Assembly (NCBI GenBank): GCA_965153455.1
Contig: OZ234497.1
Coordinates: 9,176,001 to 9,240,000 of the forward strand
Length of the DNA: 64,000 bases
Direction of reading: 5' to 3'
From: Sphagnum compactum
Lineage: Eukaryota > Bryophyta > Sphagnopsida > Sphagnales
The position numbers and the translations under genes were made by a program. Numbering within the stretch: the stretch's first letter is position 1; each line of letters opens with the position of its first letter. The notes beneath the pieces are model-generated. The model saw nothing but the letters and a program-made list of their open reading frames with translations. It made no database searches and was not told the origin of the DNA. Of the stretch, positions 42,501 to 53,225 are shown piece after piece.

Positions 42501-44449
42501 GGAGGAATGATCTTTTGAAGACCATAGCAACCCTACCCAATGAACCTAACAAAATAGTTCGGATGAATGATTATATTACATTTTTGAAGAGTTGTTGTCC
42601 TTTCTATCAATCATCATGGTTTTTTGTTAAGGTGTTGTTGAGACCATTTTCCTTCACTTATGGTGCATTCACACTTGATGTTAAGTCAGTGTTAAATGGT
42701 AATCTAGGTGGCATCCTAGGTGGCACCCATTGTTAGATGGGCAATAACTTAATGTTAATTAAGTGAATGTTAGCTTAACATAAAAATTTCCATGGTAAGT
42801 AGGCTTAATCCTCAATGGCTAGCATGGTGTTAGGGGACTCAACACTAGAGTCCCTAACTCCAAGTGTGTACACACCTTTACTCATTTTCATATTACTTGA
42901 TAGTAATCATAGTGTGCATTATCATTATTATAATGTTTTAAACTATTATTTTTAAAAAACCACATCTATTTTGTATTTGTTTCTTCATCATCATTTGTTT
43001 CCACAGCAAAATACAAACCCAAAATTGCCGCTCGAAATATTTGTAGTTGCCAACAAAAGGGGTGTCTACTTCATCAATCCTGAGCTCAAGGTGTGTTTGG
43101 TTTGATTTTGCATCATATGTGAAACCAAAAATCAATGGGTGTTACAATTTTGTAAAATTAGACTCCAAATAATTGGTTGAAATAATTTAAAATAATTTCA
43201 ATATCAAATAATTTTAAAATGTAATTTTAATGTAATATTTTAAAATAATTTTAATATCAAATTCTTAACCACGGATTTTGCATGTGTGATATCGTTTAAG
43301 TGCATATAGTATGAATACATAACTAATCTCTTGAATTGAATGGTAGGATAAAGGAGTATTATGCCACATTCGTTTCACGGAAATATGTAGTTGGGGCCAT
43401 TCAAGTCATGTAGCCTCCATTGTCACCGGAAACATGTATTTTCATATATCTTAAACTTTGGAAACAATTGTGTCTTGAAATGGGTAATTTGCAAAAAAGG
43501 CTCACATGGGGGGGGGGGGGGAATTTAGCATTTCATACTTGGACCTATTATATGAATAAATAATTAATTTGTATGAAATATCTCTAAAGCATGCATGCTT
43601 GAACATTGAAAATTTTGTCCATGTCCAAAGTACAATCTTAAAACTAAAAAAATGACATCATATTTGTTGCTTTTGCCAAAAGAAAAGTGATAAAAATTGG
43701 AATCACATATTGATATAGCCCCAATCGTGGCTACTAACAAAATAAGACTAGAAACCAAAAACAAAATAAAATAGGTGTGTTTAGGGTTTAGGGTTTAAAC
43801 CCAAAATCTTAATGTTTCTTCCCAAAACATAATCATGTTGTTGTCTACACCAACAACAACGCATTAGACCAATTGAAATATGTTTATGCAATATGTTGTG
43901 TGGTTTGAAGTTTTATGATAAAATCATCATATGAGCCTTGTCATTGCGGTTTTGCAATTGTAATTTGGAGTTTGTTGCTCAAGCAGGACAAACAACTACG
44001 ACCATAGGTTCATCACAAGGCAGGTGTGTTTTTTTCCTTTTTTTTCTTTTTTGTTTTTTGGGTATAGCCAAAATTGTTTTTTTTTTTTAAAGGTTGGACT
44101 ACGATCTTTGTAAACACAAAATGGCACATCACAAGATATCCAAGAAATAAACCCTTAAATCAAGGATTTTCAAAGAAGACAAATATTAAAATTTGATAAA
44201 AAGAGAATCAATTGTATGTAACATTCTAAAAACTTCATACTTCTTGCAATTGCAATCCTCAACCAATCTTATAAGTTTATTAACATAATTCACAAGCACA
44301 AAATATATTCTATTTATTTATTAATTAAATGTAAAGGTAGAAAGGCAATGTTTATTATTACACTAACACATATGACATTACTTTATTTTATGCAGGGATC
44401 AGAACTCGGATCAACACTAGAATTATACATATATAACATTCAATTATGA
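33543..44449 (+). CDS. MyTH4-FERM domain protein without a motor domain
   Basis: Assembled from 14 exons in one frame: 33543-33641, 33823-33898, 34270-34417, 34791-34890, 35518-35652, 35945-35995, 37137-37331, 41049-41198, 41745-41854, 42448-42631, 43007-43090, 43347-43435, 43987-44023, 44396-44449, giving about 503 residues. MyTH4 (about 10-186) shows KEPLL, FAHIGAYMG (family F-x2-I-x2-YMG, across a junction), LRDEIYCQLCKQT, NPDR, KGWELM, FPPSK and GPRCYLPSIEEI. FERM follows: F1 (MATTQEVATDVAHKL, FIFKRKLF), F2 (FSQAIHEVMSG, LEALQLRVD), F3 (VANKRGVYF, ITRQGSELGSTLELYI), then stop. MyTH4-FERM binds microtubules or cargo in myosin tails and KCBP. No motor exons were found on either side. The start is tentative: an in-frame TGA lies directly upstream of ATG 33543. 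Exons are AT-rich, unlike the neighbouring genes. Confidence 0.68.
33999..34118 (+). pseudogene. Decayed tandem duplicate of MyTH4-FERM exon 2
   Basis: This block repeats 33841-33969 closely, including GTGTCAATACAAAAAGGATT and the following ATTGCCATCACAATATTT, and it keeps the donor-like TCTCGTAATTT. The acceptor region is changed, with no CAG before the coding part, so it would not be spliced as exon 2 is. It lies between exons 2 and 3. Confidence 0.7.
35177..35201. repeat. AAT trinucleotide repeat
   Basis: About eight AAT units inside intron 4 of the MyTH4-FERM gene, a simple microsatellite. Confidence 0.85.
37008..37030. repeat. TTTCC pentanucleotide repeat
   Basis: About four to five CTTTC units, 107 bp upstream of MyTH4-FERM exon 7, within the intron. 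Confidence 0.85.
37477..37804 (+). other. Two extra phase-0 candidate exons in MyTH4-FERM intron 7
   Basis: Two open, protein-like segments lie after exon 7. The first is 37477-37632 (52 codons, contains YGGWNPTLAVQKVRDW, donor AAG then GTAACA). The second is 37721-37804 (28 codons, contains SHTLRDDICDTN, after a TGTGTAG acceptor). Both start and end in phase 0, so including them would keep the frame and enlarge F1 by 80 residues. I left them out of the main model because the F1 lobe reads through without them. They may be alternative exons or an insertion peculiar to this gene. Confidence 0.4.
37952..37970 (+). repeat. 19-base poly(G) run
   Basis: An uninterrupted G tract in an AT-rich intron of the MyTH4-FERM gene. 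It has G-quadruplex potential but could also carry a length error from sequencing. Confidence 0.9.
41284..41722 (+). repeat. Four-copy ~110-bp tandem repeat in MyTH4-FERM intron 8
   Basis: Four consecutive units share GGTCTTTTAGGCATAGGCCT, ATTGCAATCTT(C/A)TC, CATTATGTACATTGAAAAC and TTTGATGTGTCAA. The block almost fills the intron between the FERM exons at 41049-41198 and 41745-41854 and ends about 20 bp before the downstream acceptor. Confidence 0.85.
42376..42397 (-). repeat. Interstitial telomere-type repeat (CCCTAAA x3)
   Basis: Three exact head-to-tail copies of CCCTAAA, the Arabidopsis-type plant telomere unit, in an intron just upstream of MyTH4-FERM exon 10. It may also act as a telo-box. 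Confidence 0.85.
42662..42876. mobile_element. MITE-like element, copy 2, in MyTH4-FERM intron 10
   Basis: A 215-bp homologue of 10081-10292 with termini GGTGCATTCACACTTG and CAAGTGTGTACACACC. The trinucleotide TTA stands just outside each end, one base away from the inverted repeat. This would suit a three-base target duplication of PIF/Harbinger type, but the evidence is thin. It lies 31 bp after the exon 10 donor and does not interrupt coding sequence. Confidence 0.8.
43508..43521 (+). repeat. 14-base poly(G) run
   Basis: Second long G run in an intron of the same gene (intron 12), again isolated in AT-rich sequence. Confidence 0.9.
43779..43797 (+). repeat. Interstitial telomere-type repeat (TTTAGGG x2)
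   Basis: Two and a half copies of TTTAGGG in intron 12 of the MyTH4-FERM gene, in the opposite orientation to the copies at 42376-42397. Confidence 0.8.
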
Positions 44450-45465
44450 CTTTTACAATTGAATTGATACTTTGGTTGTGAAAACAATTTTATGTGAACA
44501 TATTGTCAAGATAATTATAAAAGCCATTAAAAATAAAGATGGGGAACAACTTGATGGATGCATCATAATGTGACCTATAATTGTGTAGATTGTTTCACAA
44601 CATAAGTTGGTGCAAAATTAAATGTAATCAATTTGAGTTTTTAGTTTACAAAATATGTTAATCATCACAAGTGTGATGCCCTTGCCCAAAGGAAGATGTA
44701 AAACTTATTATGATGCATTATGATCACATATAAATGCACAATTAAATATTATGCATAATAAAGATGGGAACAACTTGATGCATCATAAAGTGGCGATCGT
44801 CCAAAGGAAGATGTAGAAAGAATCACTGATCGTCACTAACAAGATTTTTTTTAGCCAAATCTGGCTATAGGTGAGAACAAAGTATAGATTTTTAAAATCA
44901 ACCTTCTATTTTTTATGGCTACACGCTGAAAACCCAAAAATAAGATTTTGAAAAAAAATTAGTTTTCTTTTTGTCTCACTTCTACCGAATGAGATTTTTT
45001 TTTTTTAAAAAATCATTTCACTTTCACATTTATTATTATTTTTTAATTTCTACTTTTGGCGAATTTTCAAAAATAAAGAAGATGGGGCTGGCATTACACC
45101 TATAGCTTCTTCAATGCCCATATTTGGTTGATTGTTGATTCCAAAGTTGAGCGGTTCTATCTTTTTTTCAAAGGAAGAACTAGCGGGGAAGGGGAAAAGT
45201 AGATGATTAATAAAGAAATAAATGGGAGTTTGATGATGATAACTTGATCCAATGGATTGTGAATGAAAAAAATTGATGATGATGAATTACTTTCATTCCT
45301 TTATTGAATTTATAAACTTGAATTTGAATGTTGCCACTGTATTGTTTATCTAACGATATTAATTAAGCATTAATCGAATATTTGTGGTGAGTCCAAAATG
45401 TTGAAAATTCAAGTTTTGTGAATTTTTTTTTGAAAATGTGAAACAAACTAAGCTTGGTCATATAT
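44450..45465. other. AT-rich spacer with a dispersed TAGCCAAA repeat
   Basis: No gene is seen. The main feature is the block at 44790-44925, related to 52519-52644. A partial extra copy of its GCCCAAAGGAAGATGTA motif lies near 44684. Confidence 0.55.
44790..44925. repeat. Dispersed TAGCCAAA...TGGCTA repeat, copy 1
   Basis: Shares with 52528-52646, in order: TGGC(G/T)ATC(G/A)TCCA, GAAGATGTA or GAAAGATGTA, ACAAAGATTTAGCCAAAT-like sequence, TTTTTAA(A)ATCA and TTATGGCTACAC or TTTTGGCTACAC. It is non-coding. Confidence 0.55.
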
Positions 45466-45655
45466 ACTAGTAGGTAACCCGTGGCTACGCCACTCCAGCC
45501 ACGTTTGCCACGTATTGGAGGCCTGAGGCGAACCTGCAGGTCCTATGCGCGCTGCCCAGGCCGGTTTGGCCCGCCCATCGTGCCCTGTGCACCCCCATCT
45601 GGCCCGCTGAGCGCACCGTTTGGCCCCAAACTGCATCACGCATCCACACTGGATG

Positions 45656-45663
45656 TATAAAAG
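45656..45663 (+). promoter_or_regulatory. TATA box of the GC-rich island
   Basis: TATAAAAG lies 88 bp before an ATG in good context at 45751. It stands out because everything nearby is GC-rich, so the match is unlikely to be mere AT background. Confidence 0.45.
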
Positions 45664-45828
45664 GTCGTGGCACCTCGCCCGGCCCCCCTCAGCGACTGCC
45701 CTGGCCGCAATCCGCGAATGTCTGTGACGAACACATAGACAGATAGACAAATGGCGGCTCTCGTCGTTCTCCCTGCCATGCCCTCCTCCTCTTCCTTTCT
45801 TCCCTTCTTTTTCACGTCCCAAATCAAG

Positions 45829-46225
45829 GTCCTGATATTTTCGAGACCTGAAATCCCCTACTTCATAGTCTCCGTGTCCCTAACACAGATGCCTCGTTTA
45901 TTGAGACCTGGATTTTGTCATCTGTTGCCATTGCTTTTTCTTCTAGTTCCAAACCTTAGGTCCCGATATTTTCAAGACCTGAAATCTCCTCGTCATGTGA
46001 CGATAGATTGGCCTCCATGTCCCTAACACAGACAGACCCCTCATTTCTTGAGACCTGGAATCTCCTCCTCTGCTGCCGTTGCAAATTTTCAGGTTTCGAT
46101 ACCTTCGAGACCAAATCCAGGTCTCCTCATCATCTGACAATACCTCTTGTCTCCATGTCCTTAAACAGACAGACCCCTCATTTCTTGAAACCTGAAACGA
46201 ACACACAGACAGACAGACACCACAT
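45829..46225 (+). repeat. Three ~132-bp tandem units in the GC-rich island
   Basis: Units begin at 45829, 45960 and 46093. Each opens GTCC(C/T)GATATTTTC(G/A)AGACC or a close variant. Each includes TC(C/T)(C/A)TGTCC(C/T)TAA-CACAGA and ends with a TTGAGACCTGGAAT-like block. Units 2 and 3 share CAGACAGACCCCTCATTTCT. Confidence 0.8.
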
Positions 46226-46440
46226 TTACTTTAATATATTAGATATTTTGCCAATGATGGATTTGCGAATGATTTTAACACCCATGCGCTTTTTATTGCT
46301 ACGTACATTTTTCTCTTCGCGAAAAGCTCTCCATCCTACGGTCGTCGATCGGTGCTCGGTCCTGTCTCTTATCTATTTCCCGTCACTTTTCTCTGCGTCC
46401 AGTGGTCACAAACAGACGGACAGACAAGGCAATTAATATA

Positions 46441-49400
46441 TATGATTGAAATAGACCATGATTTTAACTAATTATAAGGTTGTAAGTAAATTCCACTAGA
46501 AATAATAGGTTTGAACATTAGTTTTGATGATATCGATTTATTAGTTGTTACATATATGAAATGAATACTTGTTAGTTTTCCACATTAAATTAACAAATGC
46601 CTTAAGAAATGCGGCCATTCAATTTACTCATTGAAAGGTGGAAAAAAATTGACCTTCACGTTAATGAGAGTCTAGCTCAATTGTCATAAATAGAAACAAT
46701 CACTCTAAACTCAAATCAAAAGGCATAAACTCAACACAAAAGCCTTAAGTATAATTGAGAACTAAGATGCAATATGACAAAGGCATAGGAACAAAATAAA
46801 CATGAGGACAAGATAAGATGTAAAGGAACTAAAAAACCTAAAACAATAACATCTTTCTCCTAGTTATCTTGGCAGCTAATTGAATATTTTGTAAATTGAA
46901 TCTTTTTTATTGATCAAATTTCACACACAACAATATTATGAAACTATCACTTATATGTCACAAAGCCACATGTGCTTGAAATAGTCCATATCTACGGACA
47001 ACAACTAATGTTGTTGCTTGTTGTCATGTGCTTTAGGTTTTAGTGACTTAACAACAATGTTGATCAATGTGTAGACCTAAACTTATTGGTGAATTTTTAT
47101 GCACAACTACCTTGTTGAAGGGTTACTAAAATATGTATGTTTTTCAAGCAATAACATTGATCTTGGTGGAATATTACTTTTGAAAATTTGAGCTAACAAG
47201 GTATGTCCGAAATGTTTATAGGCATTACAAAATTTTGTATGTGGTTACAACATCGATGGTGAAACATTCGAATGGTAAAGTGGAATTGTCTTGGTCAATC
47301 CCCATTATATTGCTCAACATTCACACATGTGGTTATTTTACTATGCAATATGAATGACAAAAGCTACTCAAAATGACCATGTTGAAATTTAATTATGATA
47401 TATTAAATATATACACATTAATTTTTATATCATAATAGGAGTTTGATTATATAATCATAAAATATAAATAATTTGAAAATATGAATATTAAAGAAATGAA
47501 AATTTTATTATAAATTATAAATAAATTTCATATTATATTCATTTTATTCAAATAGATATACATAATAAATATTTTTCATATATTATATAAGTGATCTTAT
47601 ATGATAAACATATTGGATAAAAAAAGTTATATTTTCATTAATGAATATTATGCTATCCATTTTTATCAAATGAAGCCCACAATAAAAATATTATTTAATG
47701 AAAAATTTATATGTAATATGTACATAATTTTATATGTTGTGTATTTTATATCTTATATACATATGATGCATTATGTCCTATTTATTCTATATTTTTTATG
47801 TTAAAAAATATTTGATTTTGATTTTGATTTTTTTGTAAACATCTTTTAGCATTTTATTAAATAAAGGCAGAAAATAAAATCTGACCTATTTTTCAGAATT
47901 AAAATGAAAATTTATTTAAATAATGTGAATATTGGATTTTAAACTGATAGTATTTAAACATAAAATAACAGTAAATTATATCATTTAATTGATATATTAA
48001 ATACATTTAAATAAATTTATATAAAAATATTTTATATTAATTTTTAATATTGAAAAGCTAAATTATATTATTATAAATAGTATGTTAATTAATAATACAA
48101 ACTAGTAAAATAATTTATTATTTATTATTGTTATAATTATTTATTTAATATAATCCTAAATAAAGTAAAGTTCATTACGTAATTTTATTTTAAGTATATA
48201 TATATATGGAATATGTAAATTTAATATTAACGAATTTTAATTATGAAAAATATTTTATTTTATTTAAATAAAAATATCTTAAATGGTTTTAAGTTTTTAA
48301 ATAATACTTAAATTTTATAATTATAATAATATGCTAGTCGATAGTTCAAAATATTTCAAGAAATAATTAATAGTATTCCAATTAATTATTTTTAATTTTT
48401 AATTTTTAATTTTTAAATAAAATTTATATTTATAGTTAATTATTTGGAATTTTATTATAGTTCATTTGGTTTCAAAAGAATGAAATATGTTGATTAACTA
48501 TAAATTTATATGATACAATATTAAAATATTTTATAAAATATTGCCTAATATAAATTAATTTATATATTATATTACATTAAGTTAGTGAAATATATTTATA
48601 TCTATATTAATAAATGTAATCACCCCAAGAAGTATATTTTTTACACTATGTTGCAATATATTATATTATATTGTGTATATATTAACACATATTAAGATGG
48701 ATTTTCATTTTTTTATTTTTTAAAAATGTCTTTACATTGTAATAAACGAAGGTCCAAAATAATATATGCAATTAAATTCAAAATTGTATGTGAAATAAAC
48801 TACAAAATTAGTTATAAGTTGGTTTAAATCACCATTTAATATGTCATATTACAACTAATTGATGTAATAAAAGGTTAAGATAAATGATTTTATACATTAT
48901 TAATTTATTATATTACATAATGACTATTATTAAATTTCATATAACATTGAAATTATCATCTTAATAATATCAAAAATAACTTTAGTAAATTATTTTGACA
49001 ACAAGTGAATGTGTAGTTGAAGTTTCGTTGAAGGTGAAATGAAAATAGGGCATAGTAAATTAAGTTCACTTTTACAACCCCGTAGTGATTTAGGTTAGTG
49101 GATTTGGACTCATTGTGTACTAGTGCATAATGACATGCTTAGAAACCCATGTATCATTAATGAAGTTGAAAATTTGGCAAATGTGCCAAAGTTAATGCAA
49201 AACATTCACAAATTGAATGTCATAAGTAGAAAGGGTAGTCCATTTGGAAATATGTTCAAGGTCTTTTGCAACAATATGGTAGGAATGTGTTGTTCTGCTA
49301 ATTGGCTACCATTTGGAAACTTAACTTTGTTGTCTTTACATGTAACAAAAGATGCTACAACCATGGTGATTCAACACTAAAAAAGTTTTTATAACCTTTG

Positions 49401-52400
49401 GCAATGTATATAACCATATTTATCTATGAAGCAAGGTAGTTTGTTTTTTTTTGTTTTTTTTGTCACATTGAGATCTCCCAAACCATGAGGTTTCATGCTG
49501 CATTCTTGGTATCTTTGAAAAGCTTTCAATGAATAGTGGTGCAGTGACATGGTTTAAGACTGTTTGGCACTACAATGTGGAATCTATTGATTATTGAACC
49601 ATTTTTCAACAAGGATTAAATAAAATCAAAACTAAAAACTATATTGGAATTTGGGGGCATTGTTGGTGTTCTTGGAAAGCATTTTACGAGTGAAATTTAA
49701 TAGAGTCTATTTCATAATTTTTAAAGCCAAGATGTGGAAGATAGTGATTTTTGAATGGATTTTGTTGTTGGGAATTCAAACAAATTGTTAATATTTGGTT
49801 TGGAAGGAAAAATGAATTGAGCCTTCAATGTGTTCACACTTGGGCCAACCGCACATGCTACACTAGTATTATTTGAATAAAAGTTGTGCATGGTCATCTT
49901 TTTGTAACTAACTCCCCTTTTATAATATTATATTATTGTTGATAGTGCAATACCCTAGTACATCTTACATTTTTAGTTACCTTTTATGTCCCCATGTCCT
50001 TGATTAGCTTTTCGCACTCTTATATTTTATAGAATATATGTTCATGTAATATTATCTATTTTTTGAATTTGTTATACCACAAAAAAAGATTGTAATTAAA
50101 TAGTTCCCTTCATGATTCATGTAGAATTGTATCAAAGTTTGTTGAAAATGTATCATCAATGTTTGAATGTGGGTGGCAAATGATGCCATCATTTATATTA
50201 CAATCAAATTTTTATTTTTATTTTTTCATGTAACAGAAAAAAAATTCATGAATCATCAAGATTTGGAATGATATGAATATCAATTTAATGTCAACCAGGG
50301 GTTTTTTTCATCTTCCTTATTAAGAATTTACATTAATGTTTCAAATTGAGAATCTATTCGATTATGTAGCAAGCAACAAGTAAAGATGTTCAAGGGAATA
50401 TGACAATAATTCAAACTTCCCACTTGATTAATTCCTAAGAAAATGTTTTTCAATATATGAAATGTGTTTTTGAAATTAGACCTCCTACAATTATGTTTTC
50501 ATTGTATAACAACTCCAACATGATATGTTGCCCCTTTTATTTATAAGATTTCATGATTCAATACAAAGGGTAGCTTTTGTATCTAAATAGATAAGGAGGA
50601 GTTGAAGAAGTACCTCTATTGTGATCAATACACCATTATATTGAACATATTTATATAATGTTGATTTTTTCAAATGGTTTAGAGTTGTTGACCTTTTTTG
50701 GAAGGTTAACAAACAAATGAATGAACTGTCTATTACATTCAACAATTACCACAACATGGTTATTGTAGCCACTTGTCTCAAGTAGTAATTGTAGTCTTTA
50801 CACAAGGGCTTTAAAGATTTGACAATTAAACATGCATTTCATTAATGGCATTGGTTGTACAAAAGATATGTTTTGAATTCTACCATCACCACTTGCATCT
50901 TGTTGGTTTTAGGCCAAGAAAAATAGACCCTTGAACATTTTATTATTACATAAACAATTTCATGAAGAGTAAGAAAGATTCTTGATTTTTCCTTAAACAA
51001 ACAATTCAGAATACATAACAAAAATGCATTCCCCATGCCAACTTGTAAATGATGCACTCAACTAAAATCTCTATAGGAATTGCTTTTGTTCTACATGATA
51101 TTTTTATTTGTTATAAAAGTTATCAATTGATGACCAATTTGAAAGAACTTCCCATGGGTCATATTGAAGTTTTCAAAATGTTTGTCATCATATTCAATCA
51201 TAAAAAATCTCAAAAACTAAGTTGTGGATCCTCGTTTCACCCAATGGCTCAAGTCAAGAGACAAGTTGTTCAACATACTTGACAATTGACAATCATGGAT
51301 AGCTACAACAACCATAACACATGTATTAGTGATTTCTTTAGGAGCTTGTATGTTGAGGTTTACAATCACATTGGTGGGTTTAGGAATCGTTAGCTCTTTT
51401 GAAGGAAGTTTTAGAAAAAAATAGATTGTTCATAATACAAAAAACATTGTCAACATGCAACTCATTCATTGCGAAAGCAAAATTGAAAAGATAAACAATG
51501 TAAATTTTACAAACCAAAGGACATAAGAAGGTTGTTGAATTGGAAGATGATGTTGTAAAATCAAGGTGTGAAATATAACGTTGTAAGACATTGCAAAAAA
51601 TATGTGAAAAAGTTGTTTGCAAAAAAACCATGACATAGATGCAACGATTTGTTATGAAAGAATAATCATTTTTCAATAATGTTGAAGTTCAAATAATACA
51701 AACAATGAAGCTTCAACAAAAACACTAACAAATGGTAAAAGCATTGGGGACACCAATCAAGTTATTACAAACAACATAATGTGGACAAAAATGCATTATG
51801 AACTCCTGAAAATAATGAGGATTAGCAAATTGCTTTGGAAAAATAGAAAGTTGATGACATGAAATTGTGTTGTAAAATGTTTGAAACAAATTACTTTCAA
51901 TGCATAATCTGAATGTGTGATAGAATTAAAGTATTATAGCCTAGGGTTAGTTTCCACATTGACAAAACGAATAATTATTTTTTTTCCAAAAAAAATGATT
52001 TTTTAATTTTGAAATTATATATATATGTTCCATGATTTATTATGATAATGTCACACGAGTAGTGAAATTATTCAGAGTGTAACCTATGATAATTATGATG
52101 ATTTTCAACATCTCAATTTCATATTTTCACAAAATTAAATACATATTTAGCTTAATGATTACTTGTGACTTTGCATAATTTCAATAGCTTTTTTTTTAAT
52201 GATATCATCATTTCAACACCTAATGCTAATTCTAGATGTAATCAGGGCATTTAATATCATAGTACTTCGGGAACTTTGACACTGATTGTATTATTTGAAG
52301 AAATGGTTTTCAAAAAACAAAAATGTTGCAAAAGGAGAAGAAAATCTTTTAAAATATTCACTAGGAATATTCAAAAATTTCCTTGACACGAAATCTTCAA

Positions 52401-52518
52401 ATTTTATTTATTAATTAGTTATTTGATATTTTGAAATTGCCCCATGTACTTAATTCCAACACCCATTGTACAATTTACAATAGCTACCTAGAAATGTTGT
52501 TTTGTGAAATTTTTGTTT
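46441..52518. other. Very AT-rich spacer without a supportable gene
   Basis: No gene is seen. The core (about 47380-48980) is extremely AT-rich and consists largely of TATTTA/TAAATA strings, with very few G or C. The short frames (47601-47804, 49123-49380, 51380-51676) have no motif and follow base composition. It shows no recognisable organelle gene, so I do not call it organelle-derived. Confidence 0.6.
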
Positions 52519-52644
52519 GTAGCCAAAAGTGGCTATCATCCATAGAAAGATGTAAAAAATTTGCAATCATCTCTACAAAGATTTAGCCAAATAAACCAAA
52601 TATAAAGCTCAAATTTTTAATCATCCTTTTATATTTTGGCTACA
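52519..52644. mobile_element. Small MITE-like element with GTAGCCAAAA termini
   Basis: A 126-bp segment begins GTAGCCAAAA and ends with its exact inverted form TTTTGGCTAC. The interior also contains TGGCTA and TAGCCA. It is related to 44790-44925. It stands about 580 bp upstream of the TAF1 start codon. Confidence 0.6.
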
Positions 52645-52779
52645 CAATAAAAACCAAGTACGAAAATCCAGCAATTATTACTTGAATTCCTCACTTCCTT
52701 GCCTACCAAGGCAAGGCCAATAATAATACATGAGCGAATATTAGATGAATGAGAAAGAAAGAATTTGCTGTCCAAGCAT

Positions 52780-53225
52780 TCGCGCCATCCATCCGTTCGT
52801 TCATCCATCCATCCATTGTGGTCGGTCGGTCGGTCTGTCTTGTTGCACGCTCTCACCCTCTCCGACCTACCTATTTATTTACCTACCTACCTACCTACCT
52901 ACCTTTCGCAGAGCCGTCTGTGTCCGTCTGTGCGGGTAGGTGCACTCTTCTGTCGTCGTCGTCGTTCGTCGGTTTCACGAGGGGTTTGCTGTGAACCCCA
53001 TCGACTGCGCTCTCATGTCGCCTGCGGTGCTTGTGGTAGCCTCTGTAACCACGATGTTCCATTCTGCTTTGTTGCCGAGGATGGTCTGAACCTCCTCCTG
53101 CTGCTGCCGCGATCCTTTGTGCTGGGTTTTTTTTTTTTTTTTTTTTTGTTTGGGTTTGGTTTGAGTTTTTGTTCCCCTAAGGAATTCTTTCAGTGTCGTC
53201 GGTTTAGGGTTTTCGAAGCTTTTTT
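52780..53225 (+). promoter_or_regulatory. TAF1 promoter and leader, microsatellite-rich
   Basis: The stretch contains ATCC repeats (about 52785-52817), GGTC repeats (about 52820-52836), TACC repeats (about 52866-52904), a GTC repeat near 52950 and a poly(T) run at about 53128-53146. It is C/T-rich on the sense strand, consistent with a plant core promoter and 5' leader. No clear TATA box is seen. Confidence 0.45.

Larger units (their letters stand above)
45466..46440. other. GC-rich island with TATA box and tandem repeats, flanked by AT-rich DNA
   Basis: The sequence switches abruptly from very AT-rich to GC-rich at about 45466 (ACTAGTAGGTAACCCGTGGC) and back at about 46440 (AATTAATATATATGATTG). 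Inside are a TATA box, a start codon in good plant context (ACAAATGGCG at 45751) opening a 91-codon frame of no known family, and three ~132-bp repeats (45829-46225). AGACAGACAGAC microsatellites also occur. It looks like an inserted unit, perhaps a mobile element, but neither a transposase nor defined termini are visible. Confidence 0.5.

Noticed and set aside
44450-45465. Possible downstream coiled coil and kinesin motor, as in KCBP
   Set aside because: The frame ends at TGA 44447-44449 and no motor-like or coiled-coil exons follow before the GC-rich island.
45448-45827. Minus-strand frames in the GC-rich island
   Set aside because: GC-rich DNA has few stops. The peptides show no family motif, and the frames on opposite strands overlap.
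47380-48980. Organelle-derived insertion
   Set aside because: Composition alone suggests it; no organelle gene or tRNA is recognisable.
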